Shown piece after piece: positions 1 to 11,856 of a stretch of 64,000 bases of DNA. Each line of letters opens with the position of its first letter. Position 1 is the stretch's first letter. The notes beneath the pieces are model-generated. The model was not told the origin of the DNA and did no database searches. It saw only the letters and a list, made by a program, of their open reading frames with translations. This DNA is from Pyronema omphalodes (lineage: Eukaryota; Ascomycota; Pezizomycetes; Pezizales; Pyronemataceae), in NCBI GenBank assembly GCA_024516155.1, contig JAJJXM010000105.1:1-64000 (forward strand), in the 5' to 3' direction. Made by a program: the position numbers and the translations under genes.

Positions 1-118
1 AATCATAGGAATCATAGGAATCATAGGAATCATAGGAATCATAGGAATCATAGGAATCATAGGAATCATAGGAATCATAGGAATCATAGGAATCATAGGA
101 ATCATAGGAATCATAGGA
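1..118. repeat. Minisatellite, 9-bp unit AATCATAGG
   Basis: About 13 perfect head-to-tail copies of the 9-mer AATCATAGG, starting at the very first base, so the array may continue outside the window. It is the first of a series of related repeats (8-mer AATCATAG, hexamer AATCAT) within the first kilobase. Confidence 0.97.
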
Positions 119-171
119 GATCGATGAGAATAGAGATGGTGATTTATTGGGGTGTTTACAAGATGGTGTAA

Positions 172-240
172 GAGGAATCATAGAATCATAGAATCATAGA
201 ATCATAGAATCATAGAATCATAGAATCATAGAATCATAGA
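172..240. repeat. Minisatellite, 8-bp unit AATCATAG
   Basis: About eight copies of AATCATAG, a one-base-shorter version of the 9-mer array that opens the window. The two arrays are separated by about 55 bp of unique sequence. Confidence 0.95.
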
Positions 241-428
241 AATATATTCCATAGATTCCGCCGAGGGGAAGTTACGGGATTTTCTTTAGACGAAACAGAA
301 ATATGCATACAAAAAAAACAAAACAGAACAAAAAACAAAAAAATACCCCATGTAGCTGCAGTTTTGGTAAGCAGTTTTGGTAAGCAGGAAGAGATCAAAT
401 TCATGGGTTGATTATAGATTTATATTCC

Positions 429-485
<57 letters not shown>

Positions 486-510
486 GTTTTTTTTTTTTTT
501 TTTTTTTTTT
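429..510. repeat. (ATG)n trinucleotide array followed by a T-run
   Basis: About 18 ATG/GAT triplets are followed directly by a run of about 26 T. Translation gives only poly-Asp or poly-Met, so no gene is called. Confidence 0.95.
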
Positions 511-611
511 GGAAACTTTTACGTGTAATCTTTTATTCTATGGTTGTTTTATTGTGGATTTGGGAAATATATATATTTATATATATATATATACATATAT
601 TTGATATGATT

Positions 612-962
612 CAATAATCATAATCATAATCATAATCATAATCATAATCATAATCATAATCATAATCATAATCATAATCATAATCATAATCATAATCATA
701 ATCATAATCATAATCATAATCATAATCATAATCATAATCATAATCATAATCATAATCATAATCATAATCATAATCATAATCATAATCATAATCATAATCA
801 TAATCATAATCATAATCATAATCATAATCATAATCATAGTCATAATCATAGTCATAATCATAATCATAATCATAATCATAATCATAATCATAATCATAAT
901 CATAATCATAATCACAACCACAACCACAACCACAACCACAACCACAACCACAACCATAATCA
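612..962. repeat. Long hexanucleotide array (AATCAT)n grading into (CAACCA)n
   Basis: About 50 copies of the hexamer AATCAT with two isolated A-to-G changes near 838-850, then about seven CAACCA hexamers, then a return to AATCAT. The transition-type change A-T to C-C within one array suggests local unit replacement. The open frame on the minus strand (alternating Ile-Met) is an artefact of the repeat. Confidence 0.97.
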
Positions 963-1971
963 TAAGAGATAGAACTAATTACAGTAAGTTATGTACCGAA
1001 TTAAAGTATAAACAATCGAAGTAAGTCTATTTATTAACCTAAGGCTATTTATTAACTAACCAATTAACTAACCAATTAATCAATCAATTAATTAATCAAT
1101 CAATCAATCACTACTTTTATATTGCTCATCATCATCATCACCATCGTTATTATCGTTATCGTCATCACGTTATTATCGTTATCATCATCACGTTATTATC
1201 ATTATCGAGTCTAACTCCATGTTCAACGCCATGTCACACACGAGGCGGTTTATATCCCGAGATATCTGATATACCGAGACAGTTTATATTTGACGCCAGG
1301 CATCAGACAGCAAACATCCCGACACAGCAACCGCAACAAAACAAAACAAAACAACAACCGCAACAACCGCAACAAAACAAAACAACAACCGCAACAACCG
1401 CGCGCAAAACAACAACCGCAAATAACAACAACAACAACAACAACAACAAACCTATCTAAAAGCGAACCAAGTAAAAAAAACGCAACGCAAGGCAAGAAAA
1501 AGTGAACCAAGTAAAAAAACGCAAGGCAACGCAGCAACGCAAGGCAATCCAACGCAGCAACACAGCAACCCAACGCAGCCCAGCAACCCAACCAGCGCCA
1601 TAGCCCACACTCAAACATAAACATACACAAAACAACAAAACAACAAAACAACCCCAACGAAAGCACCCCCCCCGCCCCCGCCCCCGCCCCCGCCCCCGCC
1701 CACACCCTCCACCCTCCCCCGCGGCCACCCTCCACCCCCCACCCACCCGCCCCTCCACCCTCCACCCTCCCACCCTCCACCCGGCGCCCTCAAGACTAAC
1801 CTTATACACGCATCCATATAGGATCAGATGAAAGTATAAAGCAACACCATTCGATTCTTTCCCATAGATGCGGCCTCCTTACACAAAAAGCATCATTGCC
1901 AAGTCCACAATCCTCACTAATACAAGGATAACCAATCACAAATTCACAATGAAATCTACTACACGACGAAG

Positions 1972-2006
<35 letters not shown>

Positions 2007-2215
2007 ACAAATTCCCGATCTGCATTATACTGCGCTATATCATTATCCTCATTTGCTTTAATTTCTTTCGTTATAATATTTATCCATCTGCGATCCATCA
2101 TAGTGATTTCCTCTCCCTTCCGTATCTTATAATCCCGCTGATTCTCGCTGCAACTATCATACCCCTGATCTACCTCCAATTCATTAAACTTTGGTCCCAA
2201 AGTCGCCTTAGCTAC
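963..2215. other. Non-coding stretch downstream of EDC3, rich in simple repeats
   Basis: No supportable gene. Contains CAAT/TTAA-type degenerate repeats (1040-1110), CATCAT and GTTATTATC repeats (1125-1205), an A/C-rich stretch with (AAC)n at about 1424-1449, a (CCCCCG)n array at about 1666-1700, C-rich CACCCTCC repeats (1700-1790), and (CAT)n at about 1973-2004. The part next to 2215 is the probable 3' UTR of EDC3. A 132-codon minus-strand frame at 1802-2200 starts at TTG, is crossed by the (CAT)n array as poly-Asp, and has no recognisable domain. Confidence 0.7.
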
Positions 2216-4546
2216 CTAAGCACTTCCGGGGTAATAAACCAGCTGCACAACCCAATCCGCACAAAACTCTACTCCATGTCTACGTCTAGTTCCATATTTC
2301 CTCCATGCCATACCAGAGATTCCAGTATCAGCCACGAAGAGATTCCACGATGAGCCGATGCCTTTAGTAACTGCTGATAGAAGGCCGGTTTTTGGGGCTG
2401 CCATTGAAACGACCCATTTTGCGCGCATGTAAGAGGACTCTTCAATTGTGAGGTCACCTGGGGGTTTTGTTAGTCTCTGCATCATCAAATATCACCAACT
2501 GAAGACAACTGACCACTGCTACCATCGACTCCTGAAGGGATGTCTACACTCAATACCGACGCCTTGCTCTTATTCGCAAAATTGATCATCTGGAATACTA
2601 CTGCCTGATCCTGAGGAGCCAACTCATCAAAACCTCTATGCACACCAAGCAGACCATCAATAATCAACTCCGGTGGCGAATCCAGGGTTTTGATATTAGC
2701 CTGCAACTCCTCCCATCTGGTAACTCTTCCACCTGCGTTACGGAAAATATTCAACTGCCTCCTAACCTCTACCAACAACGATGATTGCTCCTCATCGTGC
2801 CCTGAGCCAAGAACACACAGCATCACTCGAACGTGATGATTCTTGAGATGACGTCCGGCACAGATTGCACGAGCTCCACTCTTGTTGTTACCGGCAAATA
2901 CAAGGACGACTGGCAATGCGTTGTGATTTGTAGCAGAAATTCGCTTTCCGAAGGCTTGTAATGCAACGGTAGCTATACCGCGTCCACCGTTCTCGGTCAT
3001 CATGTCGTCTGTTAGGCCTAGCTCAACTTCGGCAATACGCTCAACGTCGAGCATTTGTAGAGGAGAGACGATAGGACAAGGTCGGTTAGAGTTGGAAAGG
3101 CGGAAACTGGGCTTGGTGGTAGTACCGCCTGATCCGGACGCAAGGTTATCGGTGGAGGTCAAGCGGCGGGCTTGGAGACGGGAACGGCTGCGGACGGGTT
3201 CCGAAGGGGCATCGGACGAGTCGGATTCAATGGCTTCGGGCCAGTCCTCGCGGTCAACTTGTGTGTTGTTGTAGCCGCCAAGAACATTTTCTCTGTTACC
3301 GTAGTTCTTGCGAGGAGGAACTTTGTTACGGGGGAGGCGGTTAAATGAGACAAGGCGCGCTTCGTCGGCGGTGGTGTCTTCTGCCTATCACAATCGTTGG
3401 AACATGCCATAGGGGATAATCCGTAGATGGAGCATACCTTAATCTGACTAAAGACAGTCTTCTTATCAAATCGATCAAGATTGCCTTGAAAGTCGAATTC
3501 AGTCTCCTTAAAATCAGTGACATCCTCGGTTGCCCATCCTTCCTCATCATTCGCCTCATAACGGTTGCGGCGTGCCGGTTTTCGCTGTTTTTTAGCGGGT
3601 CCATGTCCTCCAACAGCAGCCTGAGCAATAGCTCCTCCAAACATTCCTGGCTTGAGGACCACAGACTCATCAGTATCAAGCAATTTCTTTCCACGCTTAG
3701 CACGCTTTCCAGCAAATCTGTCTGGCCGCGCGGGGGTCGGAGCAAAGTCGGTTTCGTCATCGGCATCACGAATTGTCATGTTGCTAAATGGCTGAGTCGG
3801 GATTTCTGCGACCGAGGAGCGGCTGCCATTGCTGGGCGGGGCCGCTGATGATAAAGCTGCTTGGACGCTTTGCTGGACAGCAGATGCAGTGCGGGCCATG
3901 GATGCAGTACGAGACATGGCAGAGGAGACGGGTTGCGCCGATGCACGAGTAGGGGTAGTTATCGGTTTCTGGAGGGCGAAGTTTGGAGGGGGTGGCGGGG
4001 GTGCGAGCTGAGGGGATACGCGAGGGGCCATGGCTGGAGCTGCGGATGGCTTGCGAGACATAGAGACGATGGCGGGGTCGTCAAAGGCCGCGGATACCTG
4101 GGGAGCAGAGGGCATTTGGACGTGCGCCGGGGGAGGGACGTTGGAGACATAGCTTTGAGGAGTCGCATATCCAGAGGAGGATGGTGTCTGAGAGTAGATG
4201 GGTGGTGGAATCTGGTTCTGATAGTAATTGGGTTGAGTTTGGATGCTGGGATGCATAGGATACCCCGGATGAGGGGCAGGAGGAGCAGGTGGTGGTGGGG
4301 CCTTGTCGTCGTCTTCGAGCTCAAGGTCGAAAACATTGCTTCCATGAACGCGGTAAGTGGGAAGGGTATATCCGGTAGCGGGGAAATGAACTGCGTCGCG
4401 TCAGTTTCCATCTGATGGGACGTGGTGGGGGACCAACCGTTTGTGAGAAACAGTTCTTGATCTACTACGTCAGCGACCAAACCGCGTAGTTGAGTACGGT
4501 CGTTCAGTGTCAAAAAGACCTTCGAGCCGACAAATTGTTGTGCCAT
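2216..4546 (-). CDS. EDC3: Enhancer of mRNA decapping 3 (Edc3), 4 exons
   Basis: Cytoplasmic P-body scaffold that binds Dcp2 and Dhh1-type helicases and promotes mRNA decapping. Predicted exons on the minus strand: 4546-4438, 4390-3438, 3384-2514, 2457-2216, joining in frame to 724 residues. Introns of 47, 53 and 56 nt start GTTGGT, GTATGC and GTCAGT; the last has a CTAAC branch site 11 nt before its acceptor. The order of domains is the family's: an N-terminal LSm fold (residues about 1-75, beginning MAQQFVGSKVFLTLND), a long Pro/Ser/Ala-rich linker, an FDF motif (about 330-354, ETEFDFQGNLDRFDKK), then a C-terminal YjeF_N Rossmann-like domain (about 460-724) with VDIPSGVDG and a terminal WRKYGTRRRHGVEF. 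Start chosen at the ATG immediately before the LSm strand. It shares a 366-bp intergenic region with divergent TRS31. Family assignment is firm; exact splice sites are inferred from frame continuity. Confidence 0.95.
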
Positions 4547-4912
4547 AGTGGATTGGCAGTGGTGATGGAAACGGAGCGAAAGGATTGAAGGACGATTCGA
4601 AGTGGAATCAGGATAGAACGACTACAGATGAAGTCGTGATGTTGCGGGTTCGATGGTTGTGAGAACCGTAACTCGTGTCGTGCTGGATTATTTGGGGCTA
4701 AATTAAGATTATTTGGGGCTAAATTAGAGTTGGTTAAAGCCTAGCCTGCAATTAAGTGGAATTTTAGTTGATTGCGGCCTAGCGTTAACTGCTGAAGGAC
4801 AGCCGTATGCCGCCGGGTAGTGCAAGGACAACACACACCCGCTCACTAGGAGAGCTCCAGTCGGATCTGACGCAGCTGTCCAAAACCCATCGCCGCTCCC
4901 CACAAAGCAAAA
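4547..4912. promoter_or_regulatory. Shared bidirectional promoter region EDC3/TRS31
   Basis: The 366 bp between the ATGs of two divergent genes must hold both 5' leaders and core promoters. A short direct repeat GATTATTTGGGGCTAAATTA-like is visible at 4687-4725 (two adjacent copies of ATTTGGGGCTAAATTA). No convincing TATA box was found. The regulatory role is inferred from position only. Confidence 0.5.
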
Positions 4913-5680
4913 ATGTCCAATCTCCACAACCCCGCATCGCCGTTCGTTCCTTTCTCGCCCAACCCCGCAATTCAGTCTGGTGTCGCGTCTCCCACGACTC
5001 CGCTCTCCATCTCGCAAAAGACCCCGCAGCTGGGCTCTTCCAACCTCCGCTATGCTTCGTCGCGAAAGTCCATCTATGACCGGCATCTGAACCGTACCCA
5101 GCGTTCAGAGCTTTCTAAAGCTTCGTTCGCGTTTCTTTTTGGCGAAATGATCCAGTACGCGCAGAAACAGGTCTCTGGAATTCAGGACCTAGAGAAGAAG
5201 TAGTTTCCCTAGCTTCCGGTGTGCTGCAATTCCGCCGCTAACCAGCACAGGCTCAATATTCAAGGTTACAGTATTGGTCAGCGCTTATTGGAGCTTCTAC
5301 TTCACCGTGAGGGACGCTCTGCTAAGCGCGAAACACGCGTTCTCGGAATTTTGCAATTCGTCGCTCAGACCGTCTATCGTCACCTCTTCGGAAAGCCCGC
5401 CGATGGACTGGAAAAGTCCCGCGATAATGAAGACGAGTACATGCTTATCGACAACGACCCAGCTGTAAACAGCTACATTTCGGTTCCGAGAGAAATGTCG
5501 CAGTTGAATTGTGCAGCATTTGTTGCTGGAATTATTGAGGCCGTTTTAGATGGAAGCTTGTTTCCTAGCAGAGTTACTGCGCATAGTGTGCCTACCGAGC
5601 AGTACCCCATGAAGACGGTGTTTTTGATAAAATTCGACGAGAGCGTATTGGAGAGAGAGTCTGTTTTGCCGAATAATTAA
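4913..5680 (+). CDS. TRS31: TRAPP complex subunit Trs31 (TRAPPC5), 2 exons
   Basis: Core subunit of the TRAPP tethering complexes that act as Rab1/Ypt1 exchange factor in ER-to-Golgi and Golgi traffic. Exons 4913-5199 and 5251-5680 give 238 residues; the 51-nt intron runs from GTAGTT to CACAG with a CTAAC branch site. After a roughly 55-residue Ser/Pro-rich fungal N-terminal extension, the Bet3-like fold starts at IYDRHLNRTQRSELS and continues FAFLFGEMIQYAQK...IQDLEKKLNIQGYSIGQR...LLLHRE, then VYRHLFGKPADGLEKS and a C-terminal NCAAFVAGIIEAVLDG helix that are typical of TRAPPC5. Without removing the intron the frame stops at TAG 5201-5203. Divergent from EDC3. Assignment is confident. Confidence 0.95.
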
Positions 5681-7098
5681 GCGGAGGTAATGGCGATGAT
5701 TGATTTGTATCTACTATGGCGTGGGCGTTTGGGTTGTGCCGTTATCTTGGGATTTCTATTAATAAGTATTGTAGTTATGAATTTTAGAGGCTGGATGGCT
5801 TGTTTAGAGAGAAAGAGGGAGTGAGTGGGGGAGAGGCAGTCGTCGCTACAGCTAAATATGACTGTCACGTGCCCACTTTCCCGTCGGGCACTCGCGCTGG
5901 CCAGACAAGACTTGGCGCCGGGATGTCTCCGCTGTCAGGGCTCTGATCTGTCAACCGCATCCCGCAGCAACGGCAGCAGCAAATATATCACCGTGCATCT
6001 GCTGTCCAGCGCACCTGCCTTGGAGTATGTCTACATGCCACACGGAGAGACGGAGAGGGCAGCTGTTTGAATGATCCTTCCGAATAGAAACATTGTCTCA
6101 TCGCTACTAGTTTCTGTAGGTACCCATTAACCTGGTCATCGCTTGATGCTGGTGGACGGTTGTGATGATATGTTTTGTGCTGAATGGTAGTGATGGTATG
6201 TATTGTTCTGAAGGGTTATTATGTTTTTCTTTTTTTTTCTGGCTGGAAGGTTGTAATGTTTTCTGTTGGAAGATTGTAATCTTGATTCTCCTGATATTCT
6301 GATATTCCAATATTCCAATATTCTGATATTCTGATATTCCGATATTCCAATGGTTCAAATCTCCTAATGTTCCAAACTCCTCAATGCTCTGCTTTCCCAA
6401 TGCTTGCTGGCTGCTCGTTGTCTTCGACCTTCCTCAGCTGCCGCCCCGCCGCTATCTCCACCACTTTCGCTCCCCTAAAATGGTCAAACTCGCCTTTTCC
6501 CGCCGACTTGGCCGATAACACCGAATATTCCAGAAATGTTCAACTCTCAAAATTCCTCATCAACTCCCCGTCAAATTACTTCGTCCTGACAAACTCCGCA
6601 AGGGTGAAGCAAGAGTCTCTCTCACTAGTACCAAAAGGGAATAGTGTCATCTCATTCTTACACAGCGTTCCTTTCGCTGAGTTCACTCACTCAACCTCAC
6701 CGACAGAACGAGACGAGCAGAGCAAAAGAAGCAGCAGCAGCAGCAGCAGCACGACGAAGCAGACGAGGCACGAGAAATCCCGAACTGACACGAAATCCCG
6801 ACCCTCCCCCCACACGACGAACGACCACAAGAGTGCATTATACCCCGCGTCTATCGCCGCATTTATTACACATTCCATTCCGACATTTCTAACTACTTTC
6901 GACGATACCTGCTACCCGCCGACTACCTTCCCGACATCTACATTCCCCGATATATACCTATTACCACCGACTATCTTTCCAACATCCACATCCTCCCATA
7001 CCTATTACCACCCACTATCGCTACTTGACACCTATCACCACCCAACCAGCTGCGAACCAGCACTCGCCGTCGCTGTCTGTATGCGCATCTGCACCTAG
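5681..7098. other. Intergenic region and probable long DOT1 5' leader
   Basis: Holds the TRS31 3' end and the DOT1 upstream region. Visible: ATTCTGATATTCCAAT-type degenerate 7-8 bp repeats at 6290-6350, an (AGC)n run at about 6730-6750, and pyrimidine-rich CCCACTATC/CACCTATTACC repeats at 6900-7050. An ATG-initiated 243-codon frame (6367-7098) fills the leader and ends with TAG immediately before the DOT1 ATG, in the same frame. Its composition is that of a CT-rich leader and no domain is seen, so it is not called as a gene. Confidence 0.6.
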
Positions 7099-9228
7099 AT
7101 GTCCACCAGTAGCTTCTTTAAAAAGTTCACGCCCGCCGGCAGCACTCCGATCGTTCCTCAAAAGCGAGTAGTGAAGACGAGCAATAACAGTAGCAGCGAT
7201 GAATACCCACGTAAAACTCATTCCAGCTCCAACTCCAAGCAGTCGTCTTCCTCGTCTGCCCCTCGTCGTGTCGCGTCCTCGGTGACATTACCAGTGACCA
7301 GCCATACATCCACGAAACGTAGCGTCACCAGCTCTGTCCCCCCGACGAAACCTCAGCCCCAAAACCAGAACCCGAAACGAACTTTAGAAGCCTCAAGACC
7401 CGCCTCTACTCCAAATCTGAAACGACACGCTACAGATGCAGACATTAGACCACGGCGCCCGACGAAAGAACCAAAAACCGAGTCACCAACTGTGATACCA
7501 CCACAACCACCGCCTTCACGACATTGCAACGGCAGTACAATATCCAAATCAACTGCAGCGACCACATCAGGAGGAACAAGTGTGACGAGTGTATCTAGCG
7601 TAACGAATACCTCAAGCACGAGCGCCAGGGACACAGTTCGCAGCACAACCAGCTTAGCCAGTGCAGCCAGCCCAACCACTGCAGCCAGCGTAGCCAGCGT
7701 AACCAGCATAACCAGTCGCCCCGCTTCCTCCCGCTCACCCTACTCCTCTCGTCTGGAATCATCTGACGAATCTTCGTCAGATGAACGTAGCAGTAAGCGT
7801 AGTAAAAGAGGCTCCGCATCCCCAGCAAATACAGATACAGAACGAAGAATAGTACACCCGATAAGCTTCCGAAGCAGGGACCCAAAAACAGGAAAACCTG
7901 TTGAGCGCCCTACTTTTATACATGCGCATGATATCGCAAATGTTAAGCTTCCTGGATGGTCAAGAAGGAGAGGTGTGTAACCTTATTGTCCCGTGATTCC
8001 CTGTGTAACTCTGCCTTGAATATACATTGAACCTACATACATGCATATTATATCTAATTTTAATATCTCCCTTTCCGCTGCCCGTAGTTTCTTTACCTAC
8101 ATGCAGCTCCTCGATCAATCTCACTCGTCCTACTTGAAACATATCTAAAGAAACCTCTGCTAACCACTCATAGAATTCCGCACCGCCGACTCCCTCCATC
8201 AAATAGGCCTCCACTACCCCGGCATAGCAGACCAAGAAAAATTCGACCTAGTCCACAACGCCGACCCCGACGAATTCGAACCCCTAGCCGAGATCCTGAC
8301 CACCATGGAACTAGTTTCCTCCCACCTCTGCCCTCCAGCAATCAGCGACCTGATCCACTCCGAGACATCAGGCGGAATAGTGTACCGCATGCGTCGCAGT
8401 CTAAAGCATGGGGACAGTGTAAAATTCCTTGAGAATCTTCAAAGCTACAACCAACTTATCCGAGAGAACCGACGGAATGGAACATTTAAACGTATTATTG
8501 GTAATATGTCACAAGTACCATTTCCTTTGGTGGAACATATCCTACAACAAAGCTATGCACGAACTGTAGCTCTTCAGGTCGAAAAATTACAGGAATATAA
8601 ATCTTTTTCTTCAGAGGTTTATGGCGAATTATTACCAAAGTTTACTGCTAAGATTTTTAAAGAGGCTGGTTTAAATAGTACTAAGGTATTTATGGATCTA
8701 GGATCTGGAACCGGGAATGTTGTTTTACATGCTGCCCTTGAATGCGGATGCGAAAGTTGGGGATGCGAAAAAATGAGCACCCCTGCGGAACTTGCAGAAA
8801 AACAAAAAATTGAATTCCTGGCAAGATGTAGAATGTGGGGAATTAATCACGGCGCAGTACATCTTCGACATGATACATTTTTAGAGAACCGAGCCATAGC
8901 AGAAACCATGAAACGGGCAGATGTTTTATTGGTAAATAATTTCGCCTTTGAAGCGGAGTTAAATCAGAAGTTGTTGGATATGTTTTTGGATCTTAAGGAA
9001 GGTGCTGTGGTTATTAGTTTGAAACCTTTTGTCCCCCAGAATCATGTCATCACTAGAAGGAATAAGGAAAGTCCTGTTAATAGACTTAGAATGGTCGAGA
9101 GAGAATACTTCTCTAGAGAAGTCAGCTGGACGGATTCGGGCGGGAAATATTATGTTCATACTGTTGATGGTAGTATGTTGAGGGAGTTTATGGAGAGGGA
9201 GGAGAGAAGGGAGGCTGAGGGTCTGTAG
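7099..9228 (+). CDS. DOT1: Histone H3-K79 methyltransferase Dot1, 2 exons
   Basis: Nuclear S-adenosylmethionine-dependent methyltransferase of histone H3 lysine 79, acting in silencing and checkpoint signalling. Exons 7099-7972 and 8174-9228 give 642 residues; the 201-nt intron (GTGTGT...CTAACCACTCATAG) removes several stops and joins RRR to EFRTADSLHQIGLHYPG. Residues 1-290 are a low-complexity Ser/Thr/Arg-rich tail with a basic SKRSKRGS patch, as in fungal Dot1. The catalytic DOT1 core follows: YGELLPKFTAKIFKE (D1 loop region), motif I DLGSGTGNV (the usual residue after DLGSG is Val; here Thr), GCESWGCE, and VLLVNNFAF, the substrate/SAM-binding NNF signature. Start taken at the ATG directly after an in-frame TAG; a further upstream exon cannot be excluded, nor a small extra exon within the long intron. 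Family assignment is certain. Confidence 0.94.
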
Positions 9229-10386
9229 CATTTGGGGTAGGCGGTGGGAGCCGCGGCGGCGGCGGCGGCGGCGTAGGCGGGAGCGGTGGGAGGGCGTAGG
9301 CGTAAGCGGTGGGAGCAGTGGGAGGGTGTAGCTGCGGGGTGGGAGCCGCGGCGGCGGCGGCGTAGGCGGCGTAGGCGTAAGCGATGGGAGGGCGTAGGCC
9401 GTGGGAGGGCGTAGGCGTAGGCGTAAGGAGATCAAACATGAGAAGTAACACAGTGCAGATGACAGCAGGGCACAAAAAATTTCCATAACCTTTTCTTTCT
9501 TTTCTTTGGCTTTTTTTTTTTCTTTCTTTCTTTCTTTGGCTTTTTTTTTTTTTTTTGTATTCTTTAGTATTATTATTATTATTGTTATTGTTATATTTAT
9601 GGTTTTATCTATTCTTTTATTCTATTGCGGGGGGTTTGGGGGGTTTGGGGGGTTTTTTGGGGGGGGTTTTGGGGAGAGAGAAAGAGAGAGGATTAGCGTT
9701 TTTGACAGAGACAGAGACAGAGACAGAGACAGAGGGAGGATTAGCTTTTTGTTTACTTATTTTTTTTTTTGTGTGTGTTTATTTATTTATTTTTGTTATT
9801 TAGAGCGATGAGTTTATGTAGTATTTTTTGATGTTGATGTTACTATTTATATCACAGTTTTCCTATTCTTGTTCATATCACGGGTTTGCTGGACTTTGAA
9901 CTTGAGCCTTTTTTTTTGTTTTTTTTGTTGGTGTTGATGTATCTTTTTTTTTGTCTTGCTGTGTTTTTTTCTTGCTGGGCTTTTTTCTTGCTGGGCTTTC
10001 CTTGTTGGGCTTTTTTTTGTTGGTGTTGATGTTGATGATGTATGTTGATGTATGTTGATGTATGTTGATGTATGTTGATGTATGTTGATGTATGTTGATG
10101 TATGTTGATGTATGTTGATGTATGTTGATGTATGTTGATTTATGTTGATGTATGTTGTTGTATGTTGTTGTATGTTGACGTTGGTGTTGTTGTTGATGTA
10201 TGTTGATGTATGTTGATGTATGTTGATGTATGTTGACGTTGTTATTGATGTTGATGTTATTAATGTATGTTACCTTACTTTTTTTTTCTTTTTCTTTTTT
10301 TTTTTATTTTTCGTTTTCTTTTTCTGTTAGTCTTATTGTTGTTATTGTACTATGAAGATGAAGCTTTGGCTTTTTTATTTTTATTT

Positions 10387-10452
<66 letters not shown>

Positions 10453-10866
10453 ACTCTTGGATATTAGATTCCCGACCCTCGATTCCCGACCAAAGATACA
10501 GATACAGACTTGGACTTGGACTTGGACTTGGACCTGTATACCGGATTCCTGGATTCTTGGATTCTTGGATTCCTGGATTCTTGGATTTTTAGAAAAAGAT
10601 ACAGATTTTTTTTTTTTTTATTTTTTTTAACAAAGATACGGACTTGGACTTGTATATTGGATTGCCGGATTGCTGGATTGCTGGATTGCTGGATTGCTGG
10701 ATTGCTGGATTGCTGGATTGCTGGATTGCTGGATTGCTGGATTGCTGGATTGCTGGATTGCTGGAGAAAGATACAGGGTTGGGAGTTATGATATAGAGTT
10801 GGGATTGGAGATTGGAGTATAGTAGGATAAGAATAAGGATAAGGATAAGCATTGAATGGGAAGAAG
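9229..10866. repeat. Repeat-dense intergenic region after DOT1
   Basis: No gene seen. In order: GC-rich GTAGGCGG/GCGGCGGCG repeats (9237-9430), (CTTT)n and T-runs (9490-9560), GGGGTTT repeats (9627-9672), GACAGA hexamers (9705-9735), a 10-bp TGTATGTTGA array (about 10031-10240, interrupted), CCCTCAA x about 9 (10387-10452), GACTTG hexamers (10505-10535), GATTCTTG/GATTCCTG 8-mers (10545-10590), and GATTGCTG x about 13 (10659-10764). The frames crossing these arrays are artefacts. Confidence 0.9.
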
Positions 10867-10989
10867 TTATGATTGGGAAGTGTGGATGGGGATTGTGGAT
10901 AGAAGATTGTGGATTGTGTAGAAGGGAAAAGAGATTATAACTGTTCTTTTTTTTTTCCAAAAAAAAACAAAGAAAAAAAAAAAAACAGA

Positions 10990-11480
10990 TGCTACTTGAG
11001 TGATGAGTGATGAGGGATGAGTTCCCGCTTTTCTCCCTTTCCTTTCCTTTCCCTTCCTCTCCGTCAAACCTCCTGGCCCTTCATTGTCGTTTTGCAAGCG
11101 CCGCAGTGCAGCTTGCGCATCAGAGAATATTGTTTTTTTTGCAAAAAACATTCCCTCGGTCCTCAGGTTGTGAGCTTGACGAAGAGCTTTATGAATAGCA
11201 TATAGTTCTGCATCGAATACTTCTTGATTGGTTCCTAGGTGGAATTCCTGGGATGCGTAATTATTATTGACCTGGTAAATCACTGCTGCACCTGTATGGT
11301 CATTCGGGAGTTTCGAGCCATCTGTCCAAAAGCATTTGGATACAAGCTCCTTCCATTGTTGCGCAATTGCCGAGGCCTTTTCTGGTGTTTCAATGATCAC
11401 TGTGCCCAGTGTCTTTCTCCCTGTACGTGGTTGAACGCTCTCCACCTTCTGAAATCCGGAAAGTTTCAAGCACCGCTTAT
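10990..11480 (-). pseudogene. Decayed RNase H domain of a non-LTR retrotransposon
   Basis: On the minus strand a frame without ATG encodes a recognisable RNase H fold: FWTDGSKLPNDHTGAA (first catalytic Asp strand), EVFDAELYAIHKAL (catalytic Glu helix) and TIFSDAQAALRRL (second Asp). This arrangement matches RNase H domains of Tad/I-type LINE ORF2 proteins in fungi. Upstream the frame is closed by a stop within about 25 bp of the domain, with no reverse transcriptase nearby; downstream it runs into purine-rich AAAGGAAAGG repeats and A-runs. It is therefore a fragment. No target-site duplication was found. It could instead be a stray host RNase H, but the lack of an ATG and the truncation argue against it. 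Confidence 0.8.
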
Positions 11481-11856
11481 ACTCTGGAAGTCATCGAGGG
11501 GATCAATCAAGAGCTTCAATCATGGGCGTCAGTTATAATTTCTCCCGATTTAATTGGGATAGAAGTTTATAAGTTTATTATGTCTGCACTGAAATTTGAA
11601 TAATATTTATTACCACTTCATAAACCAGTTCCTTTGGAAAAGCCAGTTTTCGCAGTTTTTGGACAGTTCACCTGGGTTGGTCAAGCCTTGTATTCAGTTA
11701 ACTTGTTTTTTTTGCAGTTTAACCAGTTTAACCAGTTTATATTACTGATACTAAACTGGACTGGGTCGCTGTACAGTTCTCATATTCCGGCTGTCTGTAG
11801 AGTTTGTTTTGGCCTCATTCTGAATTGTTTTGTAAGACTGGAGGTCTGACCAAAAT

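Noticed and set aside
577..963. 128-codon minus-strand frame of alternating Ile-Met with poly-Val
   Set aside because: It is the translation of the AATCAT/CAACCA hexamer array; a hexamer without stop stays open in any phase.
1..1250. CRISPR array from regularly repeated short units
   Set aside because: Units are contiguous with no spacers, and the organism is clearly a eukaryote.
1802..2200. 132-codon minus-strand frame just downstream of EDC3
   Set aside because: Starts at TTG, contains poly-Asp from a (CAT)n repeat, and lies in the expected 3' UTR.
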